Positions 17,464-26,505 of a stretch of DNA of 64,000 nucleotides are shown here, piece by piece. Numbering within the stretch: the first letter of the stretch is position 1; the number at the start of each line of letters is the position of its first letter. A program made the position numbers and the translations under genes. The notes below the pieces were generated by a model that was not told where the DNA came from, ran no database searches, and saw only the letters and a program-made list of their open reading frames with translations. This DNA is from Burkholderia sp. E7m39 (GTDB taxonomy: Bacteria; Pseudomonadota; Gammaproteobacteria; Burkholderiales; Burkholderiaceae): positions 1 to 64,000 of the forward strand of contig BBSL01000185.1 of NCBI GenBank assembly GCA_001319865.1, written 5' to 3'.

Positions 17464-18486
17464 ATGGACCGCGTACAGGCAATGGAGGTGTTCACCCGTG
17501 TGGTCGATGCGAACAGCTTCACGCGCGCGGCCGAGCAGCTCGGCATGCCGCGCGCGACGGTGACCACGACCATCCAGAATCTCGAAGCGGTGCTGGGTGT
17601 GCGGCTGATGAACCGGACCACGCGGCGTCTGTCGCTCACGCCGGAGGGCGCGGCGTACTACGAGCACTGCATCCGCATCATTACCGACATCGCCGAAACG
17701 GACGCGAGTTTCCAGGCGGGCAACCGCCAGCCGAGCGGCGCGCTGCGCGTGCATATGCCGACCTCGCTCGGGCGCCATCTGGTGATTCCGGCGTTGCAGA
17801 GTTTCCATCAGCGCTATCCCGACATCGCGCTTGATCTCGGCATGTCCGACCGGCCCGTGGACCCCGTCGAAGAGGGCATCGATTGCATGATCCGCGGCGG
17901 TCCGCTCGAAGACTCGTCGATGGTCGCGCGCAGGATCGGCATTCTCAAGCGCGTGACGTGCGCATCGCCCGACTATCTGCGGCGCTTTGGCGAACCGTCC
18001 AGCATCGACGACCTCGCTGTGCACCATGCGGTGAATTTTCGGGTCATGCATGGCGCGCGGCCAATGCCGTGGATCTTCCTCGTCGACGGCAAGGCGACCG
18101 AGGTGCGGATGGACGGCGTCGTCACCGTCAACGACTCGGAGGCGTACCTCACCTGCGGCCTCGAAGGCTTCGGGCTGATCCAGCCGATGCTGTTCATGGT
18201 CGCGCAGCAGCTGCGCGACGGCTCGCTGCGGGAAGTGCTGCCCGACTTCAAGCCGAAGCCCAAGCCGATATCGATCGTCTATCCGAACAACCGGCATCTG
18301 TCGGCGAAGGTCCGCGTGTTCGCCGACTGGGTCGCGGAGCTGTTCGAATCGACGCCGTCGCTCGCGGGCGGCGAAGAGCGGCGCGCCGACGTGACGAAGC
18401 GCACAATGCAGCCCCAGATGCAGCCGCAGATGCAACTGGATACCCCGCACGAAGCGCAGCCGAACCGCGGGCCGATCGCCGCGTAG
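17464..18486 (+). CDS. LysR-family transcriptional regulator with Met/Gln-rich tail
   Basis: 340 residues. The HTH 'DANSFTRAAEQLGMPRATVT' and 'RLMNRTTRRLSLTPEG' place it in the CrgA/DsdC-like group of LysR proteins. The effector domain is normal, but the last ~40 residues are a low-complexity tail with a repeated 'MQPQ' unit, unusual for the family. It is divergent from the LLM monooxygenase, which is the likely target. The LysR gene at 18516 follows after 29 bases on the same strand and may be co-transcribed. Confidence 0.88.
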   Translation: MDRVQAMEVFTRVVDANSFTRAAEQLGMPRATVTTTIQNLEAVLGVRLMNRTTRRLSLTPEGAAYYEHCIRIITDIAETDASFQAGNRQPSGALRVHMPTSLGRHLVIPALQSFHQRYPDIALDLGMSDRPVDPVEEGIDCMIRGGPLEDSSMVARRIGILKRVTCASPDYLRRFGEPSSIDDLAVHHAVNFRVMHGARPMPWIFLVDGKATEVRMDGVVTVNDSEAYLTCGLEGFGLIQPMLFMVAQQLRDGSLREVLPDFKPKPKPISIVYPNNRHLSAKVRVFADWVAELFESTPSLAGGEERRADVTKRTMQPQMQPQMQLDTPHEAQPNRGPIAA

Positions 18487-18515
18487 CGTCGCGCTTGCAT
18501 CTGTCCTGTCGCCGC

Positions 18516-19427
18516 ATGGACCTCAAGCAAATCCAGTACTTCATCGCGCTGTTCGAGGACGGCTCCGTGACGCGCGCGGCCAAGCGTCTGAACATCGTGC
18601 AACCCGCGCTCAGCATGCAGATTGCGAAGCTGGAAGCGGAAGTGGGGCGCCCGCTGTTCGAACGCGGTCCGCACGGCATGACACCCACCGACGCCGCGCG
18701 TCTGATGTATCGCCTCTACACGCCGATCATGCGCGACATCGAGCACGCGCGCGTGCAATTGAGCCGTCAGGACATGATCGTCACGGGCCGCGTGTCGCTC
18801 GGCATGGTGGCATCGGAGACGGAAAGCGTGCTCGCCGAGTCGCTCGCCCGGTTCAACGCGCTCTTTCCGCAAGTCGAGGTGTCGGTGGCCGACGGCTTCA
18901 GCGCGCAATTAATCGACGGCGTGCAGGCAGGGCGTCTCGATGCCGCAATCGTCAACAAGCCGCGCGGCCGGCTGTCGCTCGACATGCAGCCGCTGCTGGT
19001 CGAGGAGATGGTGTACACGGTAGGCGCGAAATGCGACGTGCAATTGCCGCCGACCATCGACCTGTCGGCGCCGCCCGACGTGGAACTGGTGCTGCCGACG
19101 CGCCGCAACGGTCTGCGCGGCGCGCTCGATGCCGCGCTGCTGGCCGCCGACATCGTCATCAAGCCGACCTTCGAGATCGATCTGCTGAGCACCATCGTGC
19201 AGTTCGTCGAGCAGAGCTGCGTGGCGACGATCCTGCCGCGCGTCGTCGTGCAGCGCAAGGTCGACGAAGGCACGCTGCGCGCGCACCGCATCGCGAAGCC
19301 GCCCATTCTGCGGCACATCGTTCAGGTCTCGCACCCGAAGCGTCCCATTGCGCCCGTCGCGCAGGCGCTGATCGACATCATTGCCGACGAGATCCGGCAG
19401 GTCACGAAGAGCGCCGCCGACGCCTAG
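18516..19427 (+). CDS. hmfR: LysR-family regulator flanking the furan cluster (copy 1)
   Basis: 303 residues, Cbl/Nac-like LysR protein. Its first 40 residues, which include the HTH ('RAAKRLNIVQPALSMQIAKL'), are identical to those of the LysR protein at 32001-32942 on the far side of the cluster; the rest is clearly related. Two regulators with the same DNA-reading helix at both ends suggest recognition of the same operators. Furan-degrading bacteria such as Cupriavidus basilensis HMF14 also carry LysR genes with these clusters. The start is the ATG at 18516 beginning 'MDLKQIQYFIALF'. It converges on the MFS gene at 19453. The symbol is by context. Confidence 0.8.
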   Translation: MDLKQIQYFIALFEDGSVTRAAKRLNIVQPALSMQIAKLEAEVGRPLFERGPHGMTPTDAARLMYRLYTPIMRDIEHARVQLSRQDMIVTGRVSLGMVASETESVLAESLARFNALFPQVEVSVADGFSAQLIDGVQAGRLDAAIVNKPRGRLSLDMQPLLVEEMVYTVGAKCDVQLPPTIDLSAPPDVELVLPTRRNGLRGALDAALLAADIVIKPTFEIDLLSTIVQFVEQSCVATILPRVVVQRKVDEGTLRAHRIAKPPILRHIVQVSHPKRPIAPVAQALIDIIADEIRQVTKSAADA

Positions 19428-19452
19428 CGCGCGGCAGCGCATCTTTCTCGCG

Positions 19453-20841
19453 TCAACCGTCGTTGCGCGCGGCGGGTTGATCGAGACGGCCGCGCGTCTC
19501 GGGCACGATGAACGCGCCGATCAGGAAGATCACGCTGATTGCGCCGACAAAGATCGCGAGCATGACGGGCAACTGGCTCGTTTCCTTCGCGACCAGCGAC
19601 ACGACCGTCGGCATCATGCCGCCGATCGCGAAGCCGATGTTCCATGACAGGCCCGTGCCTGTCGCGCGGATCGCCGTCGGGAAGCGTTCGTTGAGGAAGA
19701 TCAGGATCGGCGCGTAGCCGGCGCTGCCCAGCGCGCTCAACAAGACCGCGTAGATGCCGAGCGTCGTGATGTTCTGCGCGGTCGGCAGCAGCAGGAACAG
19801 TCCCGGCAGCGCGACGAGGCGTATCAGCCCGAGCCACACGAAAGCCGTCTTGCGGCCGATGAATGTGCTCAGATGGCCCGCCGCCACCGACGCGATCACC
19901 ACTGCGATGCTGCAGATCATCAGGATCGCAGCGGCCGCGCCGTTGGGCGCGTGGCTCACCACTTTCAGGAAGGTGGGCAGATAACCCGACGTCAGGTAAT
20001 AGCCGCTGCCGCCGCCGATGGTGAGCAGCAGATTGACGAACAGGATCGAGCGGTAATCGCGCGAAAACAGCGTGCGCAGCGGCGAGCGGACGATCTCGAC
20101 GGGCGCGTTGCGCTGCTCGACGGCGGCCTTGGCGGCTTTGGCGGCCTTCTCGGCAGCGAGCTTGCGCCACAACGGCGACTCTTCGAGGCTGTTGAAGACG
20201 AACAGGCCGAGCACCGAACTGATGATTCCCGTGAAGAACATGCAGCGCCAGCCCCACACCTCGAACGCATCGCCGGGGAAGAGCGACGACATCAACAGGA
20301 AGGTCAGCGATGCGAGCAGCGCGCCCATTCCCGCGCCGCCGCCGCCGATCAGACCCGACACCGCGCCGCGATATTTCGGCGCGACGGATTCGGTGCCGAT
20401 GGTATGCGTCGACGCAACCACGCCGCCGACGAACACGCCCTGCACGAGCCGCAGCAGAAGAAACACGACGGGCGCGGCGAGGCCGATCTGATGCACGGTC
20501 GGCAGCAGGCCGAAAGTCGCCGTCGATATGCCGACGCCGACCACGGCGAAGATCATCGCGCCCTTGCGTCCGTGGCGGTCGGCATACGAGCCGAACAACG
20601 CGGAGCCTAGCGGGCGCATCAGCAGCGTGACCGCGAACGACGCGTAGACAGCCGCAAGCGACAGCATCGCGTGATCGGACGGAAAGAACAGCCGCCCGAC
20701 GACTGGCGCGACGTACAACAGCACGAACAGGTCGAACAGATCGAGTGCCCAGCCGAGGCATGAGGCGAACACTGCGCCCATCACCTGCCGCTGATCGATA
20801 GCGGGCACGGCGGCGCCATTTTGCGCTGCTACGGACATCAT
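19453..20841 (-). CDS. hmfT: MFS transporter, probable furan-acid importer
   Basis: 462 residues with twelve predicted membrane segments. It has the MFS motif A in 'GSYADRHGRKGAMIF', its repeat in 'GHLSTFIGRKTAFVW', and the C-terminal 'IGAFIVPETRGRLDQ'. This matches the metabolite/aromatic-acid:proton symporter branch. A charged Ala/Lys loop ('AAEKAAKAAKAAVEQ') connects the halves. It is the last gene of the furan cluster, 157 bases after the GMC oxidoreductase, so it may also have its own promoter. Uptake of furoate or a related furan acid is inferred from position. Two adjacent ATG codons follow AGGAGATGA; the first is used. Confidence 0.82.
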   Translation of the reverse strand: MMSVAAQNGAAVPAIDQRQVMGAVFASCLGWALDLFDLFVLLYVAPVVGRLFFPSDHAMLSLAAVYASFAVTLLMRPLGSALFGSYADRHGRKGAMIFAVVGVGISTATFGLLPTVHQIGLAAPVVFLLLRLVQGVFVGGVVASTHTIGTESVAPKYRGAVSGLIGGGGAGMGALLASLTFLLMSSLFPGDAFEVWGWRCMFFTGIISSVLGLFVFNSLEESPLWRKLAAEKAAKAAKAAVEQRNAPVEIVRSPLRTLFSRDYRSILFVNLLLTIGGGSGYYLTSGYLPTFLKVVSHAPNGAAAAILMICSIAVVIASVAAGHLSTFIGRKTAFVWLGLIRLVALPGLFLLLPTAQNITTLGIYAVLLSALGSAGYAPILIFLNERFPTAIRATGTGLSWNIGFAIGGMMPTVVSLVAKETSQLPVMLAIFVGAISVIFLIGAFIVPETRGRLDQPAARNDG

Positions 20842-20998
20842 TCATCTCCTTGAATGGATGCCGGTCTGCTCTCCCGACCAGTCCGGCAAGATTGGCACCT
20901 GTTGCTGGCGTGCTCTGATTTGCGTTAATAAAACGGTTCGTCGATATTCCTGATCTGTGCGCGCCCGCCGGCGGCAGGCGCGTCTTCATGCAGCGTCG

Positions 20999-22723
20999 CT
21001 ACGTCGAGACAAGCGGCGCCGCGTGTGCCGCGCCGCTTGCGCGTCGCTGCGTCACCATCGCGTCGGCGATCTTCTCGGCGATCATGATGGTGGGAATGTT
21101 GGTGTTGGCCGACGGCAAGCGCGGCATCAGCGATGCGTCGACCACGCGCAGCCCGCGCGCGCCATGCACGCGGCCTTGCGTATCCGTCACGCTGTCGGGC
21201 AGGCAGGCGTCGCCCATCCGGCACGTGCCGCTCGCGTGCCACACGCCGAACACGTTCGCGCGGATGAACTCCGCGAGCGCGCGCTCGTCGGCGAGCAGCG
21301 CGGACATGCGCTGGCCGCGCGTGAAAAATCGTTCGATCAGCGCGCGCCGCAGCGGCGCGGGCGTATCGAGCAGCACGCCGAGCATCGACGTCAGCCACGC
21401 ATTGCCGCGTCCGACGCGGCTCAATGCCTTCACGCGCGGTGAAAACGCGGCGGGAAAGAAGTCCCGCGCATCGCTGCCAAGTCCCGTCGAGGCGATCACG
21501 CGCGCCAGCATCCGCACGCCTGCCGCGAGCCGTTCGAGGTCGCGCGGATCGTCGAGCAGATTCAGTTCGACGCGCGGCGCAACCGCCGCATCGGGCGATG
21601 CGAGCTGCACGCGGCCTCGCGAATGAGGCCGGTTGCACCAGAGAAAGAACAGCCCCAGCCGGTTGCCGAGAGCGTGCCATGCGGCGCGCGTCGCGCTCGA
21701 CAGATACAGGTCCGACGCTTCGCCGTCCACGCCCGAACTCATGCGCGCCGCGACCATGCTCGCGCGCCGCCGCGACAGCGGCATGCGAAAACGCGGGGCG
21801 AGAAAATGGCAGAACGTGAGCGACGGATGATCCTGCAGATTGCGTCCGACGCCGGGCAGATCGATCCGGCATCCGATGCCGAGCGCTTCGAGTTCCTGCC
21901 GCGAACCGATGCCGGCACGCAGCAGCATCGCCGGCGATTGCAGCGCGCCCGCGCTCAGAATCACTTCATCGGCTTCGAACGTGACGCGCTCGCCGCTGGG
22001 CGCGATGGCCACCACGCCTTGCGCAGCCGCGCCGTCCATCACGATGCGCTCCACGCGCATGCCGGCGAAGATGCGCAAGTTGCCGCGCTTGCGGGTCGCT
22101 TCGTCGAGATAAGCGGCTGCGGTCGACACGCGCCTGTCGTCGAGGTTCGAAAACGCGCCGGGAAAAAAGCCGTCGTCGAACTCGGCGTTCTGGTCGTGCA
22201 GCATCGCGAGCCCTTGCGCGCGCAAGCCTTGCGCAAACGCGTGGCAAAAGGGCGGCCAGTCTTCTGGCATGATCCGGCGAATCGGCACGGGCCCGTCGCG
22301 CCCGTGCAGTTCGCTGTCGGGGAAATTCACATCGCGTTCGAGCTTGCGGAACCACGGCAGCACGTCGTTCCAGCTCCAGCCCGCCGCGCCGTTTTGCGCC
22401 CATTCGTCGTAGTCGCGCGGCAACCCGCGATTGGCCGATTGCACGTTGATGCTCGACCCGCCGCCCATCACCTTGCCTTGCTCATAGACGCGCGCGGGCG
22501 CGCCGCGCGTCGCCTGCGCCTTCAGCTCGGGCCAGATGTACGCGTCGCCGCAGAACACGGGCATCGGATAGCTGTCGAGAATCTCGCTGGGCACGTCGCC
22601 CGGCGGCGTATCGACGCCCGCTTCGATCAACGCGACGCGCAACGACGGCACGGCCGACAGCCGATGCGCAAGCACGCATCCCGCCGATCCGCCGCCGACG
22701 ATCACGTAATCGAAGCGTTCCAT
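20999..22723 (-). CDS. hmfH: GMC-family oxidoreductase, probable HMF/furfural oxidase
   Basis: 574 residues, the usual GMC length. The FAD motif 'YVIVGGGSAGCVLAHRLS' is at the N-terminus and GMC signature 1 is near 'GGGSSINVQSANRG'. The C-terminal active-site region has 'GVWHASGTCRMG' (catalytic His) and 'PSANTNIPTIMIAEKIADAM' (second His/Asn position and FAD contact). In known furan clusters HmfH oxidises 5-hydroxymethylfurfural and its acids to furan-2,5-dicarboxylate and furfural to furoate, with oxygen or another acceptor. The rest of the hmf set is immediately upstream, which makes this assignment likely. Without context it would be called only a choline-dehydrogenase-like protein. Confidence 0.84.
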   Translation of the reverse strand: MERFDYVIVGGGSAGCVLAHRLSAVPSLRVALIEAGVDTPPGDVPSEILDSYPMPVFCGDAYIWPELKAQATRGAPARVYEQGKVMGGGSSINVQSANRGLPRDYDEWAQNGAAGWSWNDVLPWFRKLERDVNFPDSELHGRDGPVPIRRIMPEDWPPFCHAFAQGLRAQGLAMLHDQNAEFDDGFFPGAFSNLDDRRVSTAAAYLDEATRKRGNLRIFAGMRVERIVMDGAAAQGVVAIAPSGERVTFEADEVILSAGALQSPAMLLRAGIGSRQELEALGIGCRIDLPGVGRNLQDHPSLTFCHFLAPRFRMPLSRRRASMVAARMSSGVDGEASDLYLSSATRAAWHALGNRLGLFFLWCNRPHSRGRVQLASPDAAVAPRVELNLLDDPRDLERLAAGVRMLARVIASTGLGSDARDFFPAAFSPRVKALSRVGRGNAWLTSMLGVLLDTPAPLRRALIERFFTRGQRMSALLADERALAEFIRANVFGVWHASGTCRMGDACLPDSVTDTQGRVHGARGLRVVDASLMPRLPSANTNIPTIMIAEKIADAMVTQRRASGAAHAAPLVST

Positions 22724-22756
22724 GAACGGTCTCCAGACCTTTGTCGTGTGTTTGTG

Positions 22757-23563
22757 TTATCGGCCGCGAAAGACGGGCTTGCGCTTGCCGTGAAACGCTT
22801 CGACGCCTTCGCGGAAATCGTCGGAGGTGCGCAGGCGGCTGTAGCAGTGGCCTTCGAGTTCGATGGCGATCGACAGCGGCGCATCTTCCGTGTCGTTGAG
22901 CAGCTTCTTCGCGGTGCGCTGCGCGAGCGGCGAGAACGCGCGCAACTCGTCGACGAGCGCATCCGTCGTGGCTTCCAGTTCGGCATCGGCGACGCATTCG
23001 ACAGCGATACCCCAGTCGTACGCCTGCCTGCCGGGAATGCGGCGCGAGCGCATCACGATGTCTTTCGTGCGGCCAATGCCGACCATCTGCTGCAGGCGCG
23101 CAGAGCCGCCTGAGCCTGGAATCTGGCCGAGCTTCTGTTCGGGCAGCGCGTAGTACGTGGTCTCCGTGGCGATGCGGAAATCGCACGCGAGCGACAACTC
23201 GAAGCCCACGCCGAAGCAGAAGCCGCGGTTGGCGGCAATCACGGGCTTGGAGCAGCGCGCGGGCGCCGCAATATTCCAGGCGAGCTTCGACACATGTTCG
23301 GGCGACGCTTCGAGAAAGCCCTTGATGTCGCCGCCGCTCGAAAAGTGCTCGCCCTTGGCGCGCACGACGATCACGCGCACGCGGTCGTCTTCGTCGAGCG
23401 CTTCGAATGCGGCGCGCAACTGGTCACGCGCGTGCATCGATATCACGTTGAACGGCGGGCGGTCCAGCACGATATCGGCGCGTTCGCGCTGCGAGTCGAT
23501 CTCGATCGAAAAGCCGTCGAGCTTCTCAAGCAGCGTCTGGCCGCGATGGATGAGGTCAGTCAT
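22757..23563 (-). CDS. hmfE: enoyl-CoA hydratase/isomerase family protein, probable 2-oxoglutaroyl-CoA hydrolase
   Basis: 268 residues of the crotonase fold. The oxyanion-hole segments are 'SSGGDIKGFLEAS' and 'ANRGFCFGVGFELSLACDF', and 'ALPEQKLGQIPGSGGSARL' is the typical third stretch. In the furoate pathway HmfE hydrolyses 2-oxoglutaroyl-CoA to 2-oxoglutarate, feeding the TCA cycle. It is separated by 5 bases from the CoA ligase gene. The crotonase fold is certain; the specific hydrolase role comes from gene order. Confidence 0.84.
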   Translation of the reverse strand: MTDLIHRGQTLLEKLDGFSIEIDSQRERADIVLDRPPFNVISMHARDQLRAAFEALDEDDRVRVIVVRAKGEHFSSGGDIKGFLEASPEHVSKLAWNIAAPARCSKPVIAANRGFCFGVGFELSLACDFRIATETTYYALPEQKLGQIPGSGGSARLQQMVGIGRTKDIVMRSRRIPGRQAYDWGIAVECVADAELEATTDALVDELRAFSPLAQRTAKKLLNDTEDAPLSIAIELEGHCYSRLRTSDDFREGVEAFHGKRKPVFRGR

Positions 23564-23568
23564 CGGTG

Positions 23569-25158
23569 TTACTCCTTGGTGATTTCAATGTGTTGAGCCA
23601 ACGGTTCGGTGCGTTCGAGCGGGCCGCGTTCGTCGGGCTGATAGTCGCCTGCCTGCAGCTTGCGGCGCAGAATCTTGCCGACGGGCGACTTCGGAATGTC
23701 GTCGACGAACACGTAGTCGCGCGGACGCTTGAAGTTGACGAGATCGGAGGCGCGGCACCACGCATCGAGCGTGTCGCCGTCGACGTACTCGCGCCGTTTG
23801 ACGAAAGCGACCACGCGCTGGCCCCAGCGGTCGTCCTTCACACCCGCAACGGCGACTTCGTCGACGCACGGATGCAGCGACAGCACCGACTCGATATCGA
23901 CGGGTGAGATGTTTTCGCCGCCGCTGATGATCATGTCGTCGACGCGGCCCGATACGTAGAGGTCGCCGTCTTCGTCGAAGAAGCCGGTGTCGCCCGTGAA
24001 GTACCAGCCGTCGCGCAGCGATTTCGCGTTCGCATCGGGGCGGTTCCAGTAGCCTTCGAATGCCTCGTCGCCGAGCAGGTCCGCGATGATCTGGCCTTCT
24101 TCGTGGACGGCGGCGATGTCGTCGGGCGAACGGGCGTCGAGCTTTACGACGCGCAGCCGCGTGTTGATGCCCGCGCGTCCGGCGCTGCCGGGCTTTTTCG
24201 TCGCGTGCTGGTCGATGCTGAACGTGTAGACCTCGGATGAGCCGTAGTGATTGACGAACAACTCCGGCTCGAACGCCGCACTCAGCCGCTTGAGCAGGCC
24301 GTCGTTCATCGGCGCGCCCGCAAAGCCGAGCTTCGTGACGGAAGACGTATCCGTGTCGGCGAATGCGCGATCGGCGAGCAGATCGTGATAGAGCGTGGGC
24401 ACGAGGTACAGGCAGCTCAGCTTGTATTGCGCGATGGCATCGAGTGCGATGCGCGTGCTCCAGCGCCGCACGCAGACGAACAGGCCGTCGACGAGCGCCA
24501 TCGACAGCAGCGAGCGCACGCCCATCGTGTGATAGAGCGGCATCACGCCGAGCGTGCGTTCGCCGTGCCGGTAGAGGTTTTGCGCAACATGCGCGAGCGC
24601 CGCGGCGCGTTCGTGTCGATGCCGGCGCGGCACGCCTTTCGCTTTGCCCGTCGTGCCCGACGTATAGAGGATCAGCGAGTAGTCGTCGGCGGTGGCTTGA
24701 GGCTGCGTTTGCACCGCTTGGTTGCCGGCGCGGCCTGTTAGCGCGTCGATGCTCGCGGTGCCCGCGGGCGCGTCGTCCAGCGCGATGCGCGGCACGTGTT
24801 GCGCAGCCGGGCTTTGCAGCACGGCCTCGGCGCTCACGGGCTCGTAGACGATCGCCTTCACGTTCGCGTCGCTCACGCAGTAATCGAGTTCGTCGGGCTT
24901 CGCGCGCCAGTTCAGCGGCACCATGACGATGCCAGCAAACTGGCAGGCCCAGTGCAGCGTCGCCATTTCCCAGCGGTTTTGCAGCACGACGAGGAGCCGG
25001 TCGCCGCGCGCGAGACCGAGTTCGCGCAGGCCGTCGGCCGTTTGCAGAATGAGCGTGTGCCATTGCGCGTAGGTGACGCGAAACTCGCCGTCGACGAGCG
25101 CGAGCGCATGCGGACTGCGCTCGACGCTTTGCAGGAACGTGCGGCCGAGATCAAGCAT
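23569..25158 (-). CDS. hmfD: AMP-binding acyl-CoA synthetase, probable 2-furoyl-CoA synthetase
   Basis: 529 residues of the ANL superfamily. The P-loop-like motif is 'YTSGTTGKAKGVP', then 'YGSSEVYTFS', 'TGDTGFFDEDGDLYVSGR' and 'MIISGGENISP', with the C-terminal lid Lys in 'KSPVGKILRRKLQ'. It would activate 2-furoate to 2-furoyl-CoA with ATP, the substrate for the molybdenum dehydrogenase encoded by the three preceding genes. The start ATG (25158) overlaps the end of the 2Fe-2S subunit gene by eight bases and has GGAGG upstream. Substrate is assigned by context; a benzoate or similar acid is the alternative. Confidence 0.86.
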   Translation of the reverse strand: MLDLGRTFLQSVERSPHALALVDGEFRVTYAQWHTLILQTADGLRELGLARGDRLLVVLQNRWEMATLHWACQFAGIVMVPLNWRAKPDELDYCVSDANVKAIVYEPVSAEAVLQSPAAQHVPRIALDDAPAGTASIDALTGRAGNQAVQTQPQATADDYSLILYTSGTTGKAKGVPRRHRHERAAALAHVAQNLYRHGERTLGVMPLYHTMGVRSLLSMALVDGLFVCVRRWSTRIALDAIAQYKLSCLYLVPTLYHDLLADRAFADTDTSSVTKLGFAGAPMNDGLLKRLSAAFEPELFVNHYGSSEVYTFSIDQHATKKPGSAGRAGINTRLRVVKLDARSPDDIAAVHEEGQIIADLLGDEAFEGYWNRPDANAKSLRDGWYFTGDTGFFDEDGDLYVSGRVDDMIISGGENISPVDIESVLSLHPCVDEVAVAGVKDDRWGQRVVAFVKRREYVDGDTLDAWCRASDLVNFKRPRDYVFVDDIPKSPVGKILRRKLQAGDYQPDERGPLERTEPLAQHIEITKE

Positions 25159-25687
25159 GTTCGACCTCCGCGTTCGTGCGCGCCCCGCGGCGCCGCGCGG
25201 CGCAGTCGAGCACGGCGGCGACGATGGGCGTATAGCCCGTACAGCGGCAGATGTGCCCCGACAGCATCTCGCGCACCTGTTCTTCCGTTGGGTCGGGCAC
25301 GCGCTGCAGAAAGTCCGCGCACGACATCAGGATGCCTGCCGTGCAGAAGCCGCATTGCAGCGCGTGGTGACGCGCGAACGCCTGTTGCAGATCGCCGAGC
25401 GTCTGCGCGGGCGCGAGCCCTTCGACGGTATCGACGCGGCGGCCGTCGGCCTGCACCGCGAGCATCAGGCACGAGCGCGCCGCGACGCCGTCGATCTGCA
25501 CGGTGCAGGCACCGCAGACGCCATGCTCGCAGCCGACGTGCGTGCCCGTCGCGCCGAGTTCGTGACGCAGGAAATCCGATAGCAGCTCGCGGGTTTCGCA
25601 ATGGCCGCTGCGTTCGCGGCCATTGAGCGTCAGCGTGACGGCGTGCTGCTCGCCGTGCTGCATCACATAGGGTGTGGACTTGCTCAC
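25151..25687 (-). CDS. hmfC: 2Fe-2S subunit of a molybdenum hydroxylase, probable furoyl-CoA dehydrogenase small subunit
   Basis: 178 residues. An N-terminal plant-type ferredoxin cluster site is seen in 'CEHGVCGACTVQIDG' and the following Cys in 'ARSCLML'. The second cluster is in the helical domain: 'CGFCTAGILMSCADFL' and 'GHICRCTGYTPI'. This is the standard small subunit of the xanthine dehydrogenase family. The start is GTG at 25687, overlapping the FAD-subunit stop as GTGA with GAGGAGG upstream; the much longer open frame beyond it is antisense noise. It passes electrons from the molybdenum centre toward FAD. Confidence 0.9.
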   Translation of the reverse strand: MSKSTPYVMQHGEQHAVTLTLNGRERSGHCETRELLSDFLRHELGATGTHVGCEHGVCGACTVQIDGVAARSCLMLAVQADGRRVDTVEGLAPAQTLGDLQQAFARHHALQCGFCTAGILMSCADFLQRVPDPTEEQVREMLSGHICRCTGYTPIVAAVLDCAARRRGARTNAEVEHA

Positions 25688-26505
25688 TTCGCCTCCTCGA
25701 TCACGCGCCATCCGAGTTCTCGCACCAGATGACGGCGGTACTTCGCGCTGATATGCACATCGTCTTGCGCGCCCAGTTTCCAGCTCAAATCGTTCAACGC
25801 GCCGCGCAGGTCGTCGCCTTGCAGGCGCGGCCAACTTTCGACCTTCGGCCTGTCCGCCACGCCGCCCACGGCGATGCGTATCGTGTCGTCCGTAACGACG
25901 GCCGCGCATGCGACCATCGCGAAGTCGCCGTGACGCGCCGAGCATTCCGCGAAGCCGTAACGCTCGCCTTGCTGCTTCAGCGGGAAACGCACGGCTTCGA
26001 CCAGTTCGTCGGGTTCGCGGGCCGTCATCAGCATTCCCTGAAAGAAGTCGCTGGCGGGCAGCACGCGCCGCTTCTTCTTCGAGCGCAGCAGCACGTCGCC
26101 GCCGAGCGCGGTCAGCACGAGCGGAATCTCCGCGCTTGGGTCGGCATGCGCGACCGATCCGCACACCGTGCCGCGATTGCGGATCTGGAAGTGCGAGATG
26201 TGCGGAAAGGCGAGGGCGAGCAGCGGGACTTCGTCGCGCAGCGTCGCGCGCCATTCGACGCTGCCTTGCGTCGCCGCCGCGCCGACGACGAGACGCTGCG
26301 CGTCACCGTCAATGCGCACCGTGTCCAGTTCGTCGGTGCGCGAGATATCGACGAGCACGCGCGGCTGCGCGAGCCGCATGTTCAGCACGGCCACGAGCGA
26401 CTGACCGCCCGCCAGCACGCGTGCGTCCTCGCCCGCTTGCGCGAGCATGTCGAGCGCGTCTTGCGTGTTCATCGCGCGCACGTAATCGAATGCGGCGGGC
26501 TTCAT
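25684..26505 (-). CDS. hmfB: FAD-binding medium subunit of a molybdenum hydroxylase, probable furoyl-CoA dehydrogenase
   Basis: 273 residues of the CoxM/CutM family: 'ARVLAGGQSLVAVLNMRLAQ' (FAD pyrophosphate site), 'HFQIRNRGTVCGSVAHADPS' (second FAD site), and the C-terminal CO-dehydrogenase flavoprotein domain. It overlaps the large-subunit gene by ATGA (26502-26505) and the small-subunit gene by GTGA (25684-25687), so the three subunits are translationally coupled. The role is electron transfer from the Fe-S clusters to an acceptor. Confidence 0.9.
   Translation of the reverse strand: MKPAAFDYVRAMNTQDALDMLAQAGEDARVLAGGQSLVAVLNMRLAQPRVLVDISRTDELDTVRIDGDAQRLVVGAAATQGSVEWRATLRDEVPLLALAFPHISHFQIRNRGTVCGSVAHADPSAEIPLVLTALGGDVLLRSKKKRRVLPASDFFQGMLMTAREPDELVEAVRFPLKQQGERYGFAECSARHGDFAMVACAAVVTDDTIRIAVGGVADRPKVESWPRLQGDDLRGALNDLSWKLGAQDDVHISAKYRRHLVRELGWRVIEEAK

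Noticed and set aside
20892-20910. sigma-54-like TGGCAC...TGC element before the MFS gene
   Set aside because: The spacing between the GG and GC elements is two bases too short, it is on the wrong strand for the MFS gene, and no sigma-54 activator is nearby.
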